A stretch of DNA of 32,732 nucleotides. Origin: Microcystis aeruginosa LEGE 91341. GTDB taxonomy: Bacteria > Cyanobacteriota > Cyanobacteriia > Cyanobacteriales > Microcystaceae. The stretch lies in assembly GCF_015206885.1 (NCBI RefSeq), contig NZ_JADEXY010000039.1, positions 1-32,732 of the forward strand. The letters are read 5' to 3'. This document shows positions 21,901 to 31,930 of the stretch, piece by piece. Every line of letters starts with the position of its first letter. Position 1 is the stretch's first letter. The notes below the pieces were generated by a model. That model made no database searches. It was not told where the DNA came from and was given only the letters and a program-made list of their open reading frames with translations. A program made the translations under genes and the position numbers.

Positions 21901-24753
21901 AATAATTATAATTTAGGATATGAATTTGGTAAATTAGCCCTTAAATTGCTCGATAAATATAATATTCGTCAAGTACAAGCTCTTATTATACAGACACATT
22001 ATGGATGTATATATCACTGGAAAGAGTATCTGAGAAATAAAGAGATCGATAACGAGTTACTAAAGAGTTTTCAAATCGGTTTAGATGTAGGGGATAACCA
22101 GTTTGCCTCTTATGTAGCTATAGACTATTGTATTTATAGACTGTTGGGAGGTTATCATTTGGAAGAAGTTGAACAGGAATATATCAAGTATAATCGAGTT
22201 ATTAAAAAACTCAAGCAAACTTTTTCCTCTTTTTACCAAGAAATTTCTTATAATATAGTCAATAATTTACAAAAAAGCTTAAAAAAAGAAATTGCTTTAT
22301 TTGTCGGTAAATCCCCTGAAGAAGAAAATGCAGTTTTAGACCAATTAAATCAGACTAACAATGAATGGTTACTTTTTCTGATTTACTTTGCTAAACTATT
22401 ATTATTTTATCTTCTTAAGATTTACAAGTCGGCAGTTACTTATGGAGAAAGAGGACTTCAATATATTGCCAACCCAACTATAAACTCATTTTTGATTTCT
22501 CCTCAACATAATTTCTATTCATCGTTGAGTTTTCTAGCTTATTGTCATGATACAGAGCAAAATGATCAAAAGAAATTACTACAACAAGTAGATAACAATC
22601 AGAAAAATATGGCAAAATGGGCAAGTCATTGTCCAGCAAATTTTCAACATAAATATGATCTAGTCGAAGCAGAAAAAGCGAGAGTCTTAGGTCAAAACTG
22701 GAAAGCTCAAGAATTTTATGAAAAGGCAATTGAAGGAGCAAAAAAATATGAATTTATCCATGAAGAGGCTTTAGCTTATGAACGTGCCTCTGAATTTTAT
22801 TTTACTTTAGATAGAGAAGAAATCGGTAAACTATATCTCAGAAATGCTCACCATTGTTATATTCGTTGGGGTGCAAAGGCCAAAGTTAAACAATTAGAAG
22901 AAGAATACCCTCAATATTTATTAGGCATCAGCAATCAAAACAAATCTAAAGGACTTAGTACCACTATTTCAACTACTGGCAATGATGGAGCAGTTCTTGA
23001 TTTAACCACTATTCTTAAAGCCTCGCAAGCGATTTCTGGAGAAATTAAACTGGAAAATCTTCTGCAAAACTTAATGAAAATTGTCATTGAAAATGCAGGA
23101 GCGCAGAAAGGTTGTCTGATTTTAGAGAAAGAAGGCAACTGGGTTATTGAAGCCCAAGGCGCAATCGATGAAGAAACTATTAATATCTTACAATCAATTC
23201 CCATAGAATCTATCGACCATAATAACTCAATTCCCATTTTACCCACTAGCATTATTAATTATGTCGCTCGGACAAAAGAAACTATCGTTTTAAACGATGC
23301 CACTTCATCAGGTCAATTTACCAATGATTATTATATTGTGGCTAAACAAACTAAATCCATTCTTTGTACTCCTTTACTCAATCAAGGCCAATTAAAAGGA
23401 ATTGTTTATTTAGAAAATAATTTAACAACTAGCGCATTTACCTCAGAAAGAGTTGAACTATTAAATATTCTAGCAGCTCAAGCTGCTATCTCTATTGATA
23501 ACTCCAGACTCTATCAAACCTTAGAACAAAGAGTAGAAGAACGGACAAAAGAACTCACAAACACTTTAGAGGTACTGAAAGCAACTCAAGCGGAACTTAT
23601 CTTTGAAAATGACCTACTTAAAAGTGCTGAACAACCTCCCAAATTTGTCTATCAAGTGGGGGGAAGTTTACCGATGGATGCGCCGAATTATGTGGTTCGA
23701 CAAGCTGATCGCAATCTTTATAAAGCTCTCAAACAAGGTCTATTTTGCTATGTTTTAAATGCACGTCAAATGGGAAAATCTAGCTTAATGGTGCGGATGA
23801 TGAGCCAATTACAAAAGGAGGGAATTAGATGTGCAGTAATTGACTTAACTCGGCTAGGAACAGATAATATTAACCCTGAACAATGGTATAAAGGATTAGC
23901 CGTTGATCTGCTCCGCAGTTTTGGATTAATCAAACAATTGAAAACTTTTAAAGCTTGGTGGACTGAACAGTTAGACCTGCCTCCTGTACAACGATTAGGA
24001 CAATTTATGGAAGAGTTTCTTCTAGTTAATGACGATTTTAATCAGCGGCAATCTAGACAATCAACTGTTATATTTATTGATGAAATTGATAGCATTTTAG
24101 GGTTAAATTTTGAAGTTTCTGACTTTTTTGCTTTAATTCGTTCTTTTTATAACCAAAGAGCGATTCAACCTCAATTTCAAGGGCTAACTTTTGCCTTTTT
24201 TGGTGCTACCACACCTTCAGCTTTAATTACTGACCCCCAGAAAACACCTTTTAATATTGGTAACGCTATTGAATTAGCAAGTTTTAAAGAACACGAAGCC
24301 CAACCTTTATTATATGGGTTAACAGAAAAAGTCAGTAATCTTCAGACAATGCTTAAACAAGTCTTAAGCTGGACGGGAGGGCAACCTTTCTTAACTCAAA
24401 AACTCTGTCAACTGATGCGGGATAGTGAGCAACCAATCCCCTCTAATCAAGAAGAACAATGGTTGGCCAACTTAGTAGCAGAAAAAATTATTCAAGATTG
24501 GGAGATGCAGGATCAACCCGAACATTTAAAAACTATTCAAGATCGCCTTCTTCAAAGTCCAAACCGAACCCAATTATTAACCTTGTATCGACAAATTCTC
24601 CATCAAGAAGCAATACAGATTGATAACAATCCCTATTTACCTGAGTTATTTTTATCTGGATTAGTGGTAAAACGCCATGGCAAAATGGACATTCATAATC
24701 GAATTTATCAGACGATATTTAATAATGATTGGCTTGAGCGATCGCTATCTTAA
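18970..24753 (+). CDS. Giant Ser/Thr kinase-AAA-helical repeat-GAF-AAA fusion
   Basis: 1927 residues. Residues 1-270: Hanks-type kinase with Lys33 (IILKILK), catalytic Asp125 in [11 protein letters not shown] at 144-146 and [22 protein letters not shown]. Residues about 295-620: PknK/AAA_16-type ATPase, Walker A GYSGIGKS 325-332, Walker [12 protein letters not shown] from 451. Then about 700 residues of TPR-like helices. GAF domain from about 1358 to 1515. A short coiled coil ([20 protein letters not shown]). In most relatives this coil leads into a histidine kinase; here residues about 1555-1927 are instead an AAA-like (AAA_35-type) P-loop domain, with NARQMGKSS at 1597-1605 and VIFIDEID at 1700-1707. 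It is probably a cytoplasmic sensor and signal switch. Both NTPase sites and the kinase look active. The gene ends 21 bases from a convergent gene carrying a related AAA domain. Confidence 0.9.
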   Translation: MKDYQLITKIYESSSSLVYRGIFKANAQPIILKILKENYPTPSEITRYRQEYEIIRSLNIDSVVKAYDLQRHYNSLIMFLEDFGGRSLELLLSQGKLNLENFLLIAIKITEGLAAIHQANIIHKDINPSNIVYNPETEQLKIIDFGISTCLSQEFFTACPPNQLEGTLAYIAPEQTGRMNRGLDYRSDFYSLGVTLYELLTNQLPFETTDPMELVHCHIAQQPLPVHQLIPETPLTLSNIINKLLAKTPEKRYQTALGIKADLEICLHQLKTLGQIAQFSLGGQDLTDKFQISQKIYGRKREVTQLLKAFERVSQGTTEIILISGYSGIGKSALVHEIYQQVTYKQGRLIRGKFDQLQRDTPYSAISQAFQILIRQLLGEPENILQAWKEKILEALGKNGQIIIDVIPEVEKIIGKQQPVELLGGSESQNRFNLFFKRFINVFSQKENPLVIFIDDLQWADLPSLNLIEQLISDSDIKYFLIIGAYRDNEVSSIHPLMNTLEKIQQSQVSVSKITLAPLQMKHINQLIADTLSCSIEVTMPLADLVTQKTGGNPFFIAQFLYSLYQDGFIIFNPSSTKLEDNKQSYWQWNLTEIKSLSITDNVVDLMIHKIKKLAQKTQNILKLAACIGNQFSLEALSIVSNTSQYITAQKLQLALDKGLVIPLDNNYKLALLWDSKELSRQLLETETLGGYSNYVSYKFLHDRVQQAVYSLIPEEEKKRTHLQIGRLLLKNITDDELLNNIFEIVNQLNEGSELITEQQEKDNLAELNLKAAKKAKASTAYETALKYLDSGLSLLTTNSWSEQYQLTLELHEEKLHSLFLNTEFQQILFYSNIIINQAKSILDKVKTYQIKIEFYYANFQPDQAIDTALKTLKELGILIYRRNGKSNINQSINKSLNLILQKRKIDDLESLPVMTDPYKLKAIQILQQIMSSTATTDPLLHIKIILKQIDLFINHGNSPESAATYSYYGMILCGSINNYNLGYEFGKLALKLLDKYNIRQVQALIIQTHYGCIYHWKEYLRNKEIDNELLKSFQIGLDVGDNQFASYVAIDYCIYRLLGGYHLEEVEQEYIKYNRVIKKLKQTFSSFYQEISYNIVNNLQKSLKKEIALFVGKSPEEENAVLDQLNQTNNEWLLFLIYFAKLLLFYLLKIYKSAVTYGERGLQYIANPTINSFLISPQHNFYSSLSFLAYCHDTEQNDQKKLLQQVDNNQKNMAKWASHCPANFQHKYDLVEAEKARVLGQNWKAQEFYEKAIEGAKKYEFIHEEALAYERASEFYFTLDREEIGKLYLRNAHHCYIRWGAKAKVKQLEEEYPQYLLGISNQNKSKGLSTTISTTGNDGAVLDLTTILKASQAISGEIKLENLLQNLMKIVIENAGAQKGCLILEKEGNWVIEAQGAIDEETINILQSIPIESIDHNNSIPILPTSIINYVARTKETIVLNDATSSGQFTNDYYIVAKQTKSILCTPLLNQGQLKGIVYLENNLTTSAFTSERVELLNILAAQAAISIDNSRLYQTLEQRVEERTKELTNTLEVLKATQAELIFENDLLKSAEQPPKFVYQVGGSLPMDAPNYVVRQADRNLYKALKQGLFCYVLNARQMGKSSLMVRMMSQLQKEGIRCAVIDLTRLGTDNINPEQWYKGLAVDLLRSFGLIKQLKTFKAWWTEQLDLPPVQRLGQFMEEFLLVNDDFNQRQSRQSTVIFIDEIDSILGLNFEVSDFFALIRSFYNQRAIQPQFQGLTFAFFGATTPSALITDPQKTPFNIGNAIELASFKEHEAQPLLYGLTEKVSNLQTMLKQVLSWTGGQPFLTQKLCQLMRDSEQPIPSNQEEQWLANLVAEKIIQDWEMQDQPEHLKTIQDRLLQSPNRTQLLTLYRQILHQEAIQIDNNPYLPELFLSGLVVKRHGKMDIHNRIYQTIFNNDWLERSLS

Positions 24754-24774
24754 CACCATGGTTCAAAAATTTAT

Positions 24775-26112
24775 TTATACCGAACCAGTATATTGACTTA
24801 TAAAGTACTTTTGATACAAATGACAACTGACAATTGCTTTATTTTCTCTGAGTTTAATTAAACCCATACTATTAAGTTTATAAGCAATAATTGGATTAAC
24901 TATCATTGGTTGATTCCCTTGACAAATCTGTTGAAAAACATCAGCAAGTTCAGGTTGTTTTTGTAAAGTGACCCAGTGAAGCTGTAAATGAGAGGAATAA
25001 ATCCCCGTTGATGTGGTTGCTGATTTGATTAAATCTTCAATCGTGATTCCCTCTTGGCTAAGATGATAAATCGCTAAATGAATCAAGGCAGGATGTCCCC
25101 CCACTAAGTCGATCAATTGTTGAATTTCGTTGGTTGCTAATTCATTTAATTGATATTTTTTGGCCAATTCTGCCACTTGTTCTTGACCAAAACCCTGTAA
25201 CTCTATAGGTAATCCCACATTAAAAGGAGACTGTTCTAATCGCAGAGAAACATAAGATTCTGTGGATTGAACAATAATTAAACGTAATTTCTGCCACAGG
25301 GGAGATCGCTTAGATTCTTCATAACAAGCTCGGATTAAAGGTAAAAAATCTTCCGCTACTTTCGGGTGTTCAAAGACTCGATGCACTTCATCAAAAGCCA
25401 ATATCAGTGGCTGTTTTATCTCTCGTAAAATATACTCTTCAAAATAAATTGTCCAACTCATTTTAATTCCTATATCTTCATCCCAATAATCATCTAATTT
25501 GGCTTCTAAATTCAACTGCCGAGCGCAATTACGGCAAATCCAGCGTAAGAACTTGTTAAAATTTGCTATAATGTCTTGGTCTGCTTTTTGTAAATCTAAA
25601 CTAACAATTTGATAACCGAACTCTTGTTGACAAGCCTCTAAAATTGTTAATAATAAAGACGTTTTTCCCCATTTTTTTGGAGCCTTAATGCGAACTAACG
25701 AGCCAGATCGACCGATTTCTTCGATAATTTTTGCTTCAAGTTTTGTTCGTTTTAGATAATAATAAGAATTATAGGGAACAGGAGCATCGGGGTATTCTGG
25801 CCGCTCATTCTGGGGATATTCATTACCGCAATACTGAAGCGATGTGGAGTTGGTAAAATGAGATTGTAGTCTAGATAAAAAATTTTTCTTATTGATCGTT
25901 TGTCCGATCAGTTGCGAGACTTTATCATAGAGTCCTGGCGCAACTACATTGGCAAGATAGCTGCTACTATAACCATTTTCTTGGGCAATTTCTTGATAGC
26001 TCTTTTTCTGCCAAAGTCCTCGCAATAATAATTGTTCTGTGTCATTGAGACAGCGATTCTCAAGCTTGAGCAGTTGCCCATTAAGAATCTCTTGGATTTC
26101 CTCGAATTTCAT
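24775..26112 (-). CDS. VMAP-like HTH + AAA-like ATPase
   Basis: 445 residues from the ATG at 26112; 29 residues upstream in the same frame look non-coding. Residues 1-85 resemble the helix-turn-helix N-terminus of vWA-MoxR-associated proteins (MKFEEIQEILNGQLLKLENR, SYQEIAQENGYSSSYLANVV). Residues about 100-400 are an AAA_35-type ATPase: PVPYNSYYYLKRTKLEAKII, Walker A APKKWGKTS (144-152) and Walker B LILAFDEVHRVF. The tail is a winged-helix-like segment (LNSMGLIKLRENKAIVSCHL). These domains recur in NTP-dependent regulatory or conflict systems of multicellular and colonial bacteria, often with variable effectors; none is fused here. It converges on the giant kinase gene, which ends in a domain of the same type. 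Confidence 0.8.
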   Translation of the reverse strand: MKFEEIQEILNGQLLKLENRCLNDTEQLLLRGLWQKKSYQEIAQENGYSSSYLANVVAPGLYDKVSQLIGQTINKKNFLSRLQSHFTNSTSLQYCGNEYPQNERPEYPDAPVPYNSYYYLKRTKLEAKIIEEIGRSGSLVRIKAPKKWGKTSLLLTILEACQQEFGYQIVSLDLQKADQDIIANFNKFLRWICRNCARQLNLEAKLDDYWDEDIGIKMSWTIYFEEYILREIKQPLILAFDEVHRVFEHPKVAEDFLPLIRACYEESKRSPLWQKLRLIIVQSTESYVSLRLEQSPFNVGLPIELQGFGQEQVAELAKKYQLNELATNEIQQLIDLVGGHPALIHLAIYHLSQEGITIEDLIKSATTSTGIYSSHLQLHWVTLQKQPELADVFQQICQGNQPMIVNPIIAYKLNSMGLIKLRENKAIVSCHLYQKYFISQYTGSV

Positions 26113-26559
26113 TATTTTTGTCCAAGGTAAGAAGATTTGAAGAAATAGATTGTTTGATTTTCCAGTTCCGTTGCAGCCAGAAATGTTGAATCTTGACATA
26201 ACGGCAGCGATTCAAACTGGAATTGGTATATTTGACAAACAAGCTGACGAGAACCAGTAACCGACAAAATTGTGCGACGGCAACACCGAGAGGGATTAGT
26301 TTCCCCCCTTGCTAGGAAATTATAGCATTTCTTGTCAAGGTCAATTACACGGCGAGCAATTATCTCTTGATAATTTCTATCAAAACCCCTGAGTCTTCAG
26401 CGTCTAACTCCTCAATAATCCTATTAAGAATTAATTTGGAAAAATCCTCACAGGAGTTGACTAGACAGGGTTTTAGCAATCAGATGTACTGCATTTAAAC
26501 TGCCTATTGGCAATTTTAGTACAGTGGCTGCTCCCAATCTTGCCAACAACTCTGAACAG
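26113..26559. other. 447-bp intergenic region
   Basis: Spacer between the AAA gene and the glycosyltransferase gene. AT-rich, with no frame I can support and no clear repeat or terminator. It must carry the AAA gene's promoter. Confidence 0.5.
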
Positions 26560-27771
26560 TTACTGTTCATCCTTCAATACACTTGCTCCCAGAGCTTTGA
26601 GGGTTTCTTGCAGCATTTCAGCGCGAGAGATATTACCCTGATCTTTCAATAATTGTAGGCCTTTTTGCCAAATCTCGATCGCCTCATTATAACTACCGAA
26701 AACTATATAAGCAACCCCTAGATTTTGGTAAATAGTGGGATTATCGGGGTTTAACTTGAGAGCTTTTTTATAAGCTTTAATCGATTCTGGTAGCCGGTGC
26801 AGTTGTTTGAGAACCAGTCCTAAATTATAGTAACCATCGGCATAGCTAGGATCAATTTCTACGGTTTTCTCAAAGACAGATAAGGCAGTTTCGTAGTTTT
26901 CTGCTTCGTATAATAACCCACCGAAATTATTATAAGCACCCAGTTTTAATTTATCTAAAATTGGCTGCTTAATCGCTTTAATAAAATTATCGGCTGATTG
27001 CTTAAATTCCTCCACCGAATAATAATAATTAGCGAGATGATAATATAACTCGTATAAAATATGCGGATTAGAGCCATGGCATTTTAAACCATGTTTGAGC
27101 AGCTTAAAACCCTCTTTATCCCTGCCAATCTTCAGATATAACCCTCCCAATTTACTACACACATAGGGATCGTGAGGATGTTGCTGATAAAAGCCCTCCA
27201 TCGCTTTTCTTGCTCGTTCAAACTTATCTAAGCTGGCTATTTTATCCACGGTGTAACCGTAGTGAAAGATAGCAATTTCTGGCAGTTCAACTATTTTCCA
27301 ATCAGGCTCTTTTTTTAATAAAATAGCCACATTATCATCAATAATTGAGTGATAGGGTCGGGTAAAAGTGACTTGAGGATGTCGGCGAAATAGCCGCGAA
27401 ATTAGAGAATAAGGTGATTGAATGGCTCCGATTTCATGGCGGATTAAATTAATAACTAAATTTTCCTCTTTTTCCATGGCCCGACGCATTTTCGGTACGA
27501 TAGCGGGATTTAATTCCTCATCGGCATCAAGAACTAAAATCCAATCGCCAGTAACATATTTTAAAGCCTCATTTCTGGCATCGGAAAAATTCCCCCGCCA
27601 ATCGTAGCTAGGAACTATAGCACCGTAACTTTTAGCAATAGCAATCGTATCATCGGTCGAACCCGTATCCATAACGATCATCTCATCCACCACCCCTTTA
27701 ACGCTATCCAAACAGCGCCGGAGATTTTCGGCTTCATTTTTGACAATCATGCAGAGACTGAGTTTAGGCAT
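26560..27771 (-). CDS. Family 2 glycosyltransferase with TPR tail
   Basis: 403 residues from the ATG at 27771; the frame extends 22 codons upstream without homology. The N-terminal domain (about 1-230) is a GT-A glycosyltransferase of family 2: MPKLSLCMIVKNEAENLRRC, VMDTGSTDDTIAIAKS, GDWILVLDADEEL with the metal-binding DAD, and TRPYHSIID. The C-terminal part (about 235-380) holds TPR units, e.g. AYNNFGGLLYEAENYETALS, DGYYNLGLVLKQLHRLPESI and TIYQNLGVAYIVFGSYNEAI. Such fusions usually glycosylate proteins or build surface polysaccharide; the acceptor is unknown. It starts 77 bases after the pilJ-like stop on the same strand and may be cotranscribed. In Synechocystis a pilL-like kinase follows pilJ, so this position is unusual. 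Confidence 0.88.
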   Translation of the reverse strand: MPKLSLCMIVKNEAENLRRCLDSVKGVVDEMIVMDTGSTDDTIAIAKSYGAIVPSYDWRGNFSDARNEALKYVTGDWILVLDADEELNPAIVPKMRRAMEKEENLVINLIRHEIGAIQSPYSLISRLFRRHPQVTFTRPYHSIIDDNVAILLKKEPDWKIVELPEIAIFHYGYTVDKIASLDKFERARKAMEGFYQQHPHDPYVCSKLGGLYLKIGRDKEGFKLLKHGLKCHGSNPHILYELYYHLANYYYSVEEFKQSADNFIKAIKQPILDKLKLGAYNNFGGLLYEAENYETALSVFEKTVEIDPSYADGYYNLGLVLKQLHRLPESIKAYKKALKLNPDNPTIYQNLGVAYIVFGSYNEAIEIWQKGLQLLKDQGNISRAEMLQETLKALGASVLKDEQ

Positions 27772-27847
27772 AACTTTACCAACTTTAGCGTTTAATCTTG
27801 AGCGATAGCAGCTGATTAATAACCCACTGATTACCACTCATCGATTA

Positions 27848-30484
27848 TTAATTATCTTCCGAGTCTATCTTAAACCGTTCTACCGAAGAAAGCAGCTCCC
27901 GGGAGATACTCACCAATTTTTGCAAAGAACCCGCCACCTGTTGAGATTCTTGGGAAGTTTCCTGAGCGGTTAACTCCACCGACTGCATAACTCGGGCGAC
28001 ATTGAGAGAATTTTCCCGTTGTTTGACCGTATCGGCGGTAATCGATCGCACCAGCGTATCGATGCGGTTAGAAACTTGGATAATATCTTCTAGGGACTTC
28101 TTGGCCTGTTCCGAGCGCTCGGTGACATCGATAACCTGTTGAATCCCCTCCTCCATTGCCGTCATTACCGAACCCGTTTCCGATTGAATCTGTAAAACGA
28201 TCTGTTCAATTTCCTTAAGAGATTTAGCAGCTCTATCGGCCAACTGACGCACCTCATCGGCCACCACCGCAAAACCGCGGCCCGCCTCTCCCGCTCGCGC
28301 CGCTTGAATCGAGGCATTAAGAGCCAATAAATTAGTCCGCGAGGCAATCTGAGAGACTACCGCGACAATTTTCGAGATTTCCTGGGAAGCTTCCGCCAAA
28401 CGCTTGACTTTTCGCGCCGTTTCTGATACAGTGTCGCGGATTTGCAGAATTCCCGCCACGGTTCTTTCCACGGAATCACCTCCCTTGAGAGCGGTAATCG
28501 AGGAAGTGCGGGCGACTTCTTCGGCTTCTCTAGCGTTTTCTGCCACCCTTTGAATTGAGTCGGTCATCATCTGTACCGAATTAAGGGTGACGGCCAATTC
28601 CTCCGCCATCCGCAGGGCATCGCTAGACTGATTGCGGGCGAAAGATTCACTATTGGTGCTGGCTTGATTCACCTGTTTTGCCGCTTTTTTCACCTGTCGG
28701 ACAATTTCGCGCAGGTTTTGGATAGTCAAATTAAAAGCATCGGCCACCGCCCCTAAAACATCGGCACTTACCTCCGCCTTCACGGTCAGATCCCCCCGAG
28801 CCGCTCCTTCCACATCATCGAGAAGTCGAATCACTTGCCTTTGTAGATCTTCCCGTTCCCGTTCCGTTTCGGCGGCGCGTCCTTGGGCCTGGGTGGTGGT
28901 AGTTGCCACCACCCGGGCCATCTGATTGAAACGATTGGCCAGTTGACCGAATTCATCTTCCGAGTAGATCGTCGCTTTAGCGTTAAAATTGCCTTCTGAG
29001 AGATGATCGAATTGGCTTTGCAAATCCTCGAGACTGCGCTTAATCTGACTAATGAGCAACTGTAAACCTAGCCAAGTCAGGGCAAAAGCTCCCAGTCCAG
29101 TTAATAACATCTCGGTTAGTACCAGTTGACTGAAAGGGGAAAGGCTGGCTGGGGCTGGTTTCGGGGCAACTTTTTCGGTTTTTTCCTTGTTATTCGGGAC
29201 TGGTTTGGCAGCCGATAGAGAAAATAGCCAAGAGGTGGTACTAACGGCAAAAATTAAGATTACAGGGGTAATACCCGCTAAAGCCGCTAGGATTAGTTGT
29301 TTTTTGCCTAAAGAAGCATTGACAAAAAAGGCTAATTTGCCCGGATTGACTTCCACCACTGGCTTGAGCAGGCGCTCGGAAACAGGGCTAAGATGACTAT
29401 CTCTTTTGTCATCGGGGATTTCTAGACGAGAAGGATGAAAACTAGGCTCTCCCACAGCAGAACTGGCACTAAGGGGCGCACTGGGTTCGGGGACAAAACC
29501 AGCAGTAAATAGCTCCGATTCCCCCAGTTCTTCGGCTATATCCGTCAGATGCAGTTGGGAAAAACCGTCTAAATCCTCATCATTGAGTTTTAGTTCTCTA
29601 AAATCTCTGGCTTCGTCTTCCTCGTATCTTTTTTGAGTGACTCTGCCCTGATTAAGGTCAGTTTTCCCCCCTTGTCGGTGGGGCGGTTCCGGATCAATGG
29701 CAAAAGTGCCTGGTTCTAGGGTATCGGCATAGAATAACTCCTGATCTCTCCCGGTGACGGGATTTTCCCGCCAGTCAGAGGAAGCCGTAAAAGTGCCTTC
29801 TCCCGTTGACCCTAACCCACCGCCCCACCCTTCCTGGAGTGAGTCAATCTCCGCTGCTTCTAAAAAGGGGAAAGGGGGTTCTCCATCCACAGAATCCCCA
29901 GACCACTGGGAACCGTGAGAGCCTGAACCAGCCAGGATAAGGGAACTAAAGGCGGTCGCCTCCGATTCCCCAAAATCATCGCCATAGGAATCGACTGTAC
30001 CCGCCGTAGGCTCTCCGATATCCTCGTCATTGAAAAGACCACTATCCCAGTCCATTACCTCATGTTGCCGCTCGAGATCAGCCGCTTGCGATCGCCCAGA
30101 GAAAGAATTGCTGAAACCTTGACTAGGATCGAAAGCTGCCTCACTGTAGGCAATGCTTTCCGCAGCAGCGATCATAAAATCTCCATTCTCGGCTTCAAAA
30201 CGCAATTGCTGAATCTGATCGAGACCCCGTCGAGCATAATCTACCAGATCAAAGAAATTGGCAGAATTTTTAGCCAATTCCAGCACTTTTTCGTAACGTC
30301 CCTCGGCCAAGCTGTATTGTTGTAGTCCTACATAAATGTGTCCCTGTAAAAGGATGACATTGGCATCATCGGGATACTTGCTGATCATTTCTTTGACAAT
30401 GACGGCGGCACCCTCAAGGTTGCCCTGGCAATAGGCGGTGTTCGCCTTTCCATAGAGTTTCGCATATTCTTTTCCTGACGGCAT
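27848..30484 (-). CDS. pilJ: Methyl-accepting chemotaxis protein, PilJ-like
   Basis: 878 residues from the ATG at 30484 with a strong AGGGGAGGGG ribosome-binding site. Residues about 5-100 form TPR-like helices ([40 protein letters not shown]). About 110-390 is acidic and low-complexity, probably disordered. Two membrane helices follow, near 398-425 and 448-475. Then comes a HAMP domain ([20 protein letters not shown]), a second HAMP-like part ([20 protein letters not shown]) and the MCP signalling hairpin with [20 protein letters not shown] near 710-730. The very short loop between the helices means sensing is probably cytoplasmic. In Synechocystis the equivalent slr1044 controls type IV pilus motility. 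It is preceded by pilI- and pilH-like genes in matching order. Confidence 0.9.
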   Translation of the reverse strand: MPSGKEYAKLYGKANTAYCQGNLEGAAVIVKEMISKYPDDANVILLQGHIYVGLQQYSLAEGRYEKVLELAKNSANFFDLVDYARRGLDQIQQLRFEAENGDFMIAAAESIAYSEAAFDPSQGFSNSFSGRSQAADLERQHEVMDWDSGLFNDEDIGEPTAGTVDSYGDDFGESEATAFSSLILAGSGSHGSQWSGDSVDGEPPFPFLEAAEIDSLQEGWGGGLGSTGEGTFTASSDWRENPVTGRDQELFYADTLEPGTFAIDPEPPHRQGGKTDLNQGRVTQKRYEEDEARDFRELKLNDEDLDGFSQLHLTDIAEELGESELFTAGFVPEPSAPLSASSAVGEPSFHPSRLEIPDDKRDSHLSPVSERLLKPVVEVNPGKLAFFVNASLGKKQLILAALAGITPVILIFAVSTTSWLFSLSAAKPVPNNKEKTEKVAPKPAPASLSPFSQLVLTEMLLTGLGAFALTWLGLQLLISQIKRSLEDLQSQFDHLSEGNFNAKATIYSEDEFGQLANRFNQMARVVATTTTQAQGRAAETEREREDLQRQVIRLLDDVEGAARGDLTVKAEVSADVLGAVADAFNLTIQNLREIVRQVKKAAKQVNQASTNSESFARNQSSDALRMAEELAVTLNSVQMMTDSIQRVAENAREAEEVARTSSITALKGGDSVERTVAGILQIRDTVSETARKVKRLAEASQEISKIVAVVSQIASRTNLLALNASIQAARAGEAGRGFAVVADEVRQLADRAAKSLKEIEQIVLQIQSETGSVMTAMEEGIQQVIDVTERSEQAKKSLEDIIQVSNRIDTLVRSITADTVKQRENSLNVARVMQSVELTAQETSQESQQVAGSLQKLVSISRELLSSVERFKIDSEDN

Positions 30485-30577
30485 TTGCCCCTCCCCTAGT
30501 AAAGATAAAGTGATCAAGTAGTTAGTAGTTTCAAGAAATAATTGCTATAAATGCTATTCTGCTATTTTTTTGAGGTT

Positions 30578-31108
30578 TTAAGCCGCCCAACGGGTAGAAC
30601 GGAGTATGGCCAGATGATCGAGTAGTCTTAAGGTTTTTTTTGATTCTTGGCCTAGAATCCACTCTCCTCGCACATAGGGGGCAATCTGATCGGGAATACT
30701 GGCGGCACTGCCTAGTTGATCTGAGTCGAGCCATTCCACATCTCCCAAACGTTGCACCGCTAAACCGAGGATCGTTTCCTGTTCTTCAATCACAATTACG
30801 GGAATTTCGGATCGATCGGTATTTAAGCGGCTGTTATCCCCCAAAAATTGACCGAGATCCGCCACCCAGATCACTTTACCCCGGAGATTGATCGCACCGA
30901 GGAGCAAGGGTGAAGCATTGGGAATTGGGGTAATGCGATCGAGTGGTTGCTGCATCACCTCGCGAATGCCCACAGCACTAAGGGCAAACTCGTCCTGAGA
31001 GGGTAGATAAAATCGCAAGTGCAGTTCACCGACGGGGGTTTGTAATTCCTGATTGTCGGGGGCGGTATTTTGAGCGTCACCAGTAAAAAAATCGGTATCG
31101 TTAAGCAT
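30578..31108 (-). CDS. pilI: CheW-like adaptor, PilI-like
   Basis: A 176-residue single CheW domain that couples a chemoreceptor to its histidine kinase. Landmarks: FYLPSQDEFALSAVGIREVM, ITPIPNASPLLLGAINLRGK (the CheW hallmark), VIWVADLGQFLG, VIVIEEQETILGLAVQRLGD and a C-terminal ILGQESKKTLRLLDHLAIL. About 35 residues precede the domain. It lies 93 bases upstream of pilJ. Its own upstream spacer to pilH is split by a 210-bp MITE-like insert, which may have separated the two transcriptionally. Confidence 0.9.
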   Translation of the reverse strand: MLNDTDFFTGDAQNTAPDNQELQTPVGELHLRFYLPSQDEFALSAVGIREVMQQPLDRITPIPNASPLLLGAINLRGKVIWVADLGQFLGDNSRLNTDRSEIPVIVIEEQETILGLAVQRLGDVEWLDSDQLGSAASIPDQIAPYVRGEWILGQESKKTLRLLDHLAILRSTRWAA

Positions 31109-31130
31109 TTGTTTTGTTCTCTTGTAAGTA

Positions 31131-31340
31131 GGGTTTGCTGAAAAAGTTTGTTGGTGGAGTCAGTAGTCAGTAGCCGGTCGTTTCAGGCTTTGTTGCCCTC
31201 TTTTTTGTACTAATTTATGTACTATAAGAAGGATAATGCAAGGTTTTTGAATGTCCCAGTCCTATATTCTTGTACTAACATCGGATTTTAACAGGTCAAA
31301 AGCCTTATTTTAAAAGGGTTTTACCATTATTCAGCAAGCC
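31131..31340. mobile_element. 210-bp MITE-like element between pilI and pilH
   Basis: Terminal inverted repeats GGGTTTGCTGAA (31131-31142) and TTCAGCAAGCCC (31329-31340), 11 of 12 matching, flanked on both sides by TAAGTA (31125-31130 and 31341-31346), which looks like a 6-bp target duplication. No reading frame inside. Its left end recurs at 2616. The element accounts for most of the 308-bp gap between pilI and pilH. Confidence 0.72.
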
Positions 31341-31416
31341 CTAAGTAATAGTTCGGTCAGCGTTTTTAGCCGTCTTGACCAATAGCATAGCTAGACTGTC
31401 CCCGATGAAGGCGATT

Positions 31417-31782
31417 TTATCGGCGCAGCAGTTGTTTAATGGTGCAAATGAACTCAATCGGTTCAAAGGGTTTGACAATGTAGGCATCGGCTCCGATTTT
31501 CATGCCCCAATAGCGATCAAAGACTTCCCCCTTCAAGGAACAAATGATCACGGGGATATTTTTGGTTTTGGGATCCGACTTGAGACGACGACACACCTCA
31601 TAACCATTGATGCGGGGCATGACGATATCGAGGACAACGAGATCGGGATTGCCTCTCTGAATATATTCGAGGGCCTCCAACCCATCTTTGGCGATCGTGA
31701 CCTTAATACCGCTATTGCGGAGTAGATCACAGATCAGTTCCCGTTGCGTTTGGCTGTCTTCTACCAGCAATATTTCTCTCAT
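31417..31782 (-). CDS. pilH: CheY-like response regulator, PilH-like
   Basis: A 121-residue stand-alone receiver domain. The acidic pocket starts ILLVEDSQTQRELI; the phospho-acceptor Asp is in DLVVLDIVMPRINGYEVCRR; the conserved Lys is in GADAYIVKPFEPIEFI. Full length for a CheY/PilH type, with no output domain. It is first intact gene of the pilH-pilI-pilJ series, directly downstream of the pilG/patA relic. PilH in Synechocystis modulates pilus-driven phototaxis. Confidence 0.92.
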   Translation of the reverse strand: MREILLVEDSQTQRELICDLLRNSGIKVTIAKDGLEALEYIQRGNPDLVVLDIVMPRINGYEVCRRLKSDPKTKNIPVIICSLKGEVFDRYWGMKIGADAYIVKPFEPIEFICTIKQLLRR

Positions 31783-31930
31783 AACTCCCTACCTAGCTAG
31801 GCCGCCAAGCATAACAAGGGAAAAAGAGGCGCGATAATAGTTCCCGTTGACCCGATGCTCCGAAATTGCTCCCATTTTTGCCTCCAACGCAATCTGAAAT
31901 TTATCAGGGGGTTTCCCTTTCAACCAGCAG

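Noticed and set aside
29187-30325. Plus-strand frames opposite the pilJ-like gene.
   Set aside because: They are antisense shadows of the acidic N-terminal half of the chemoreceptor.
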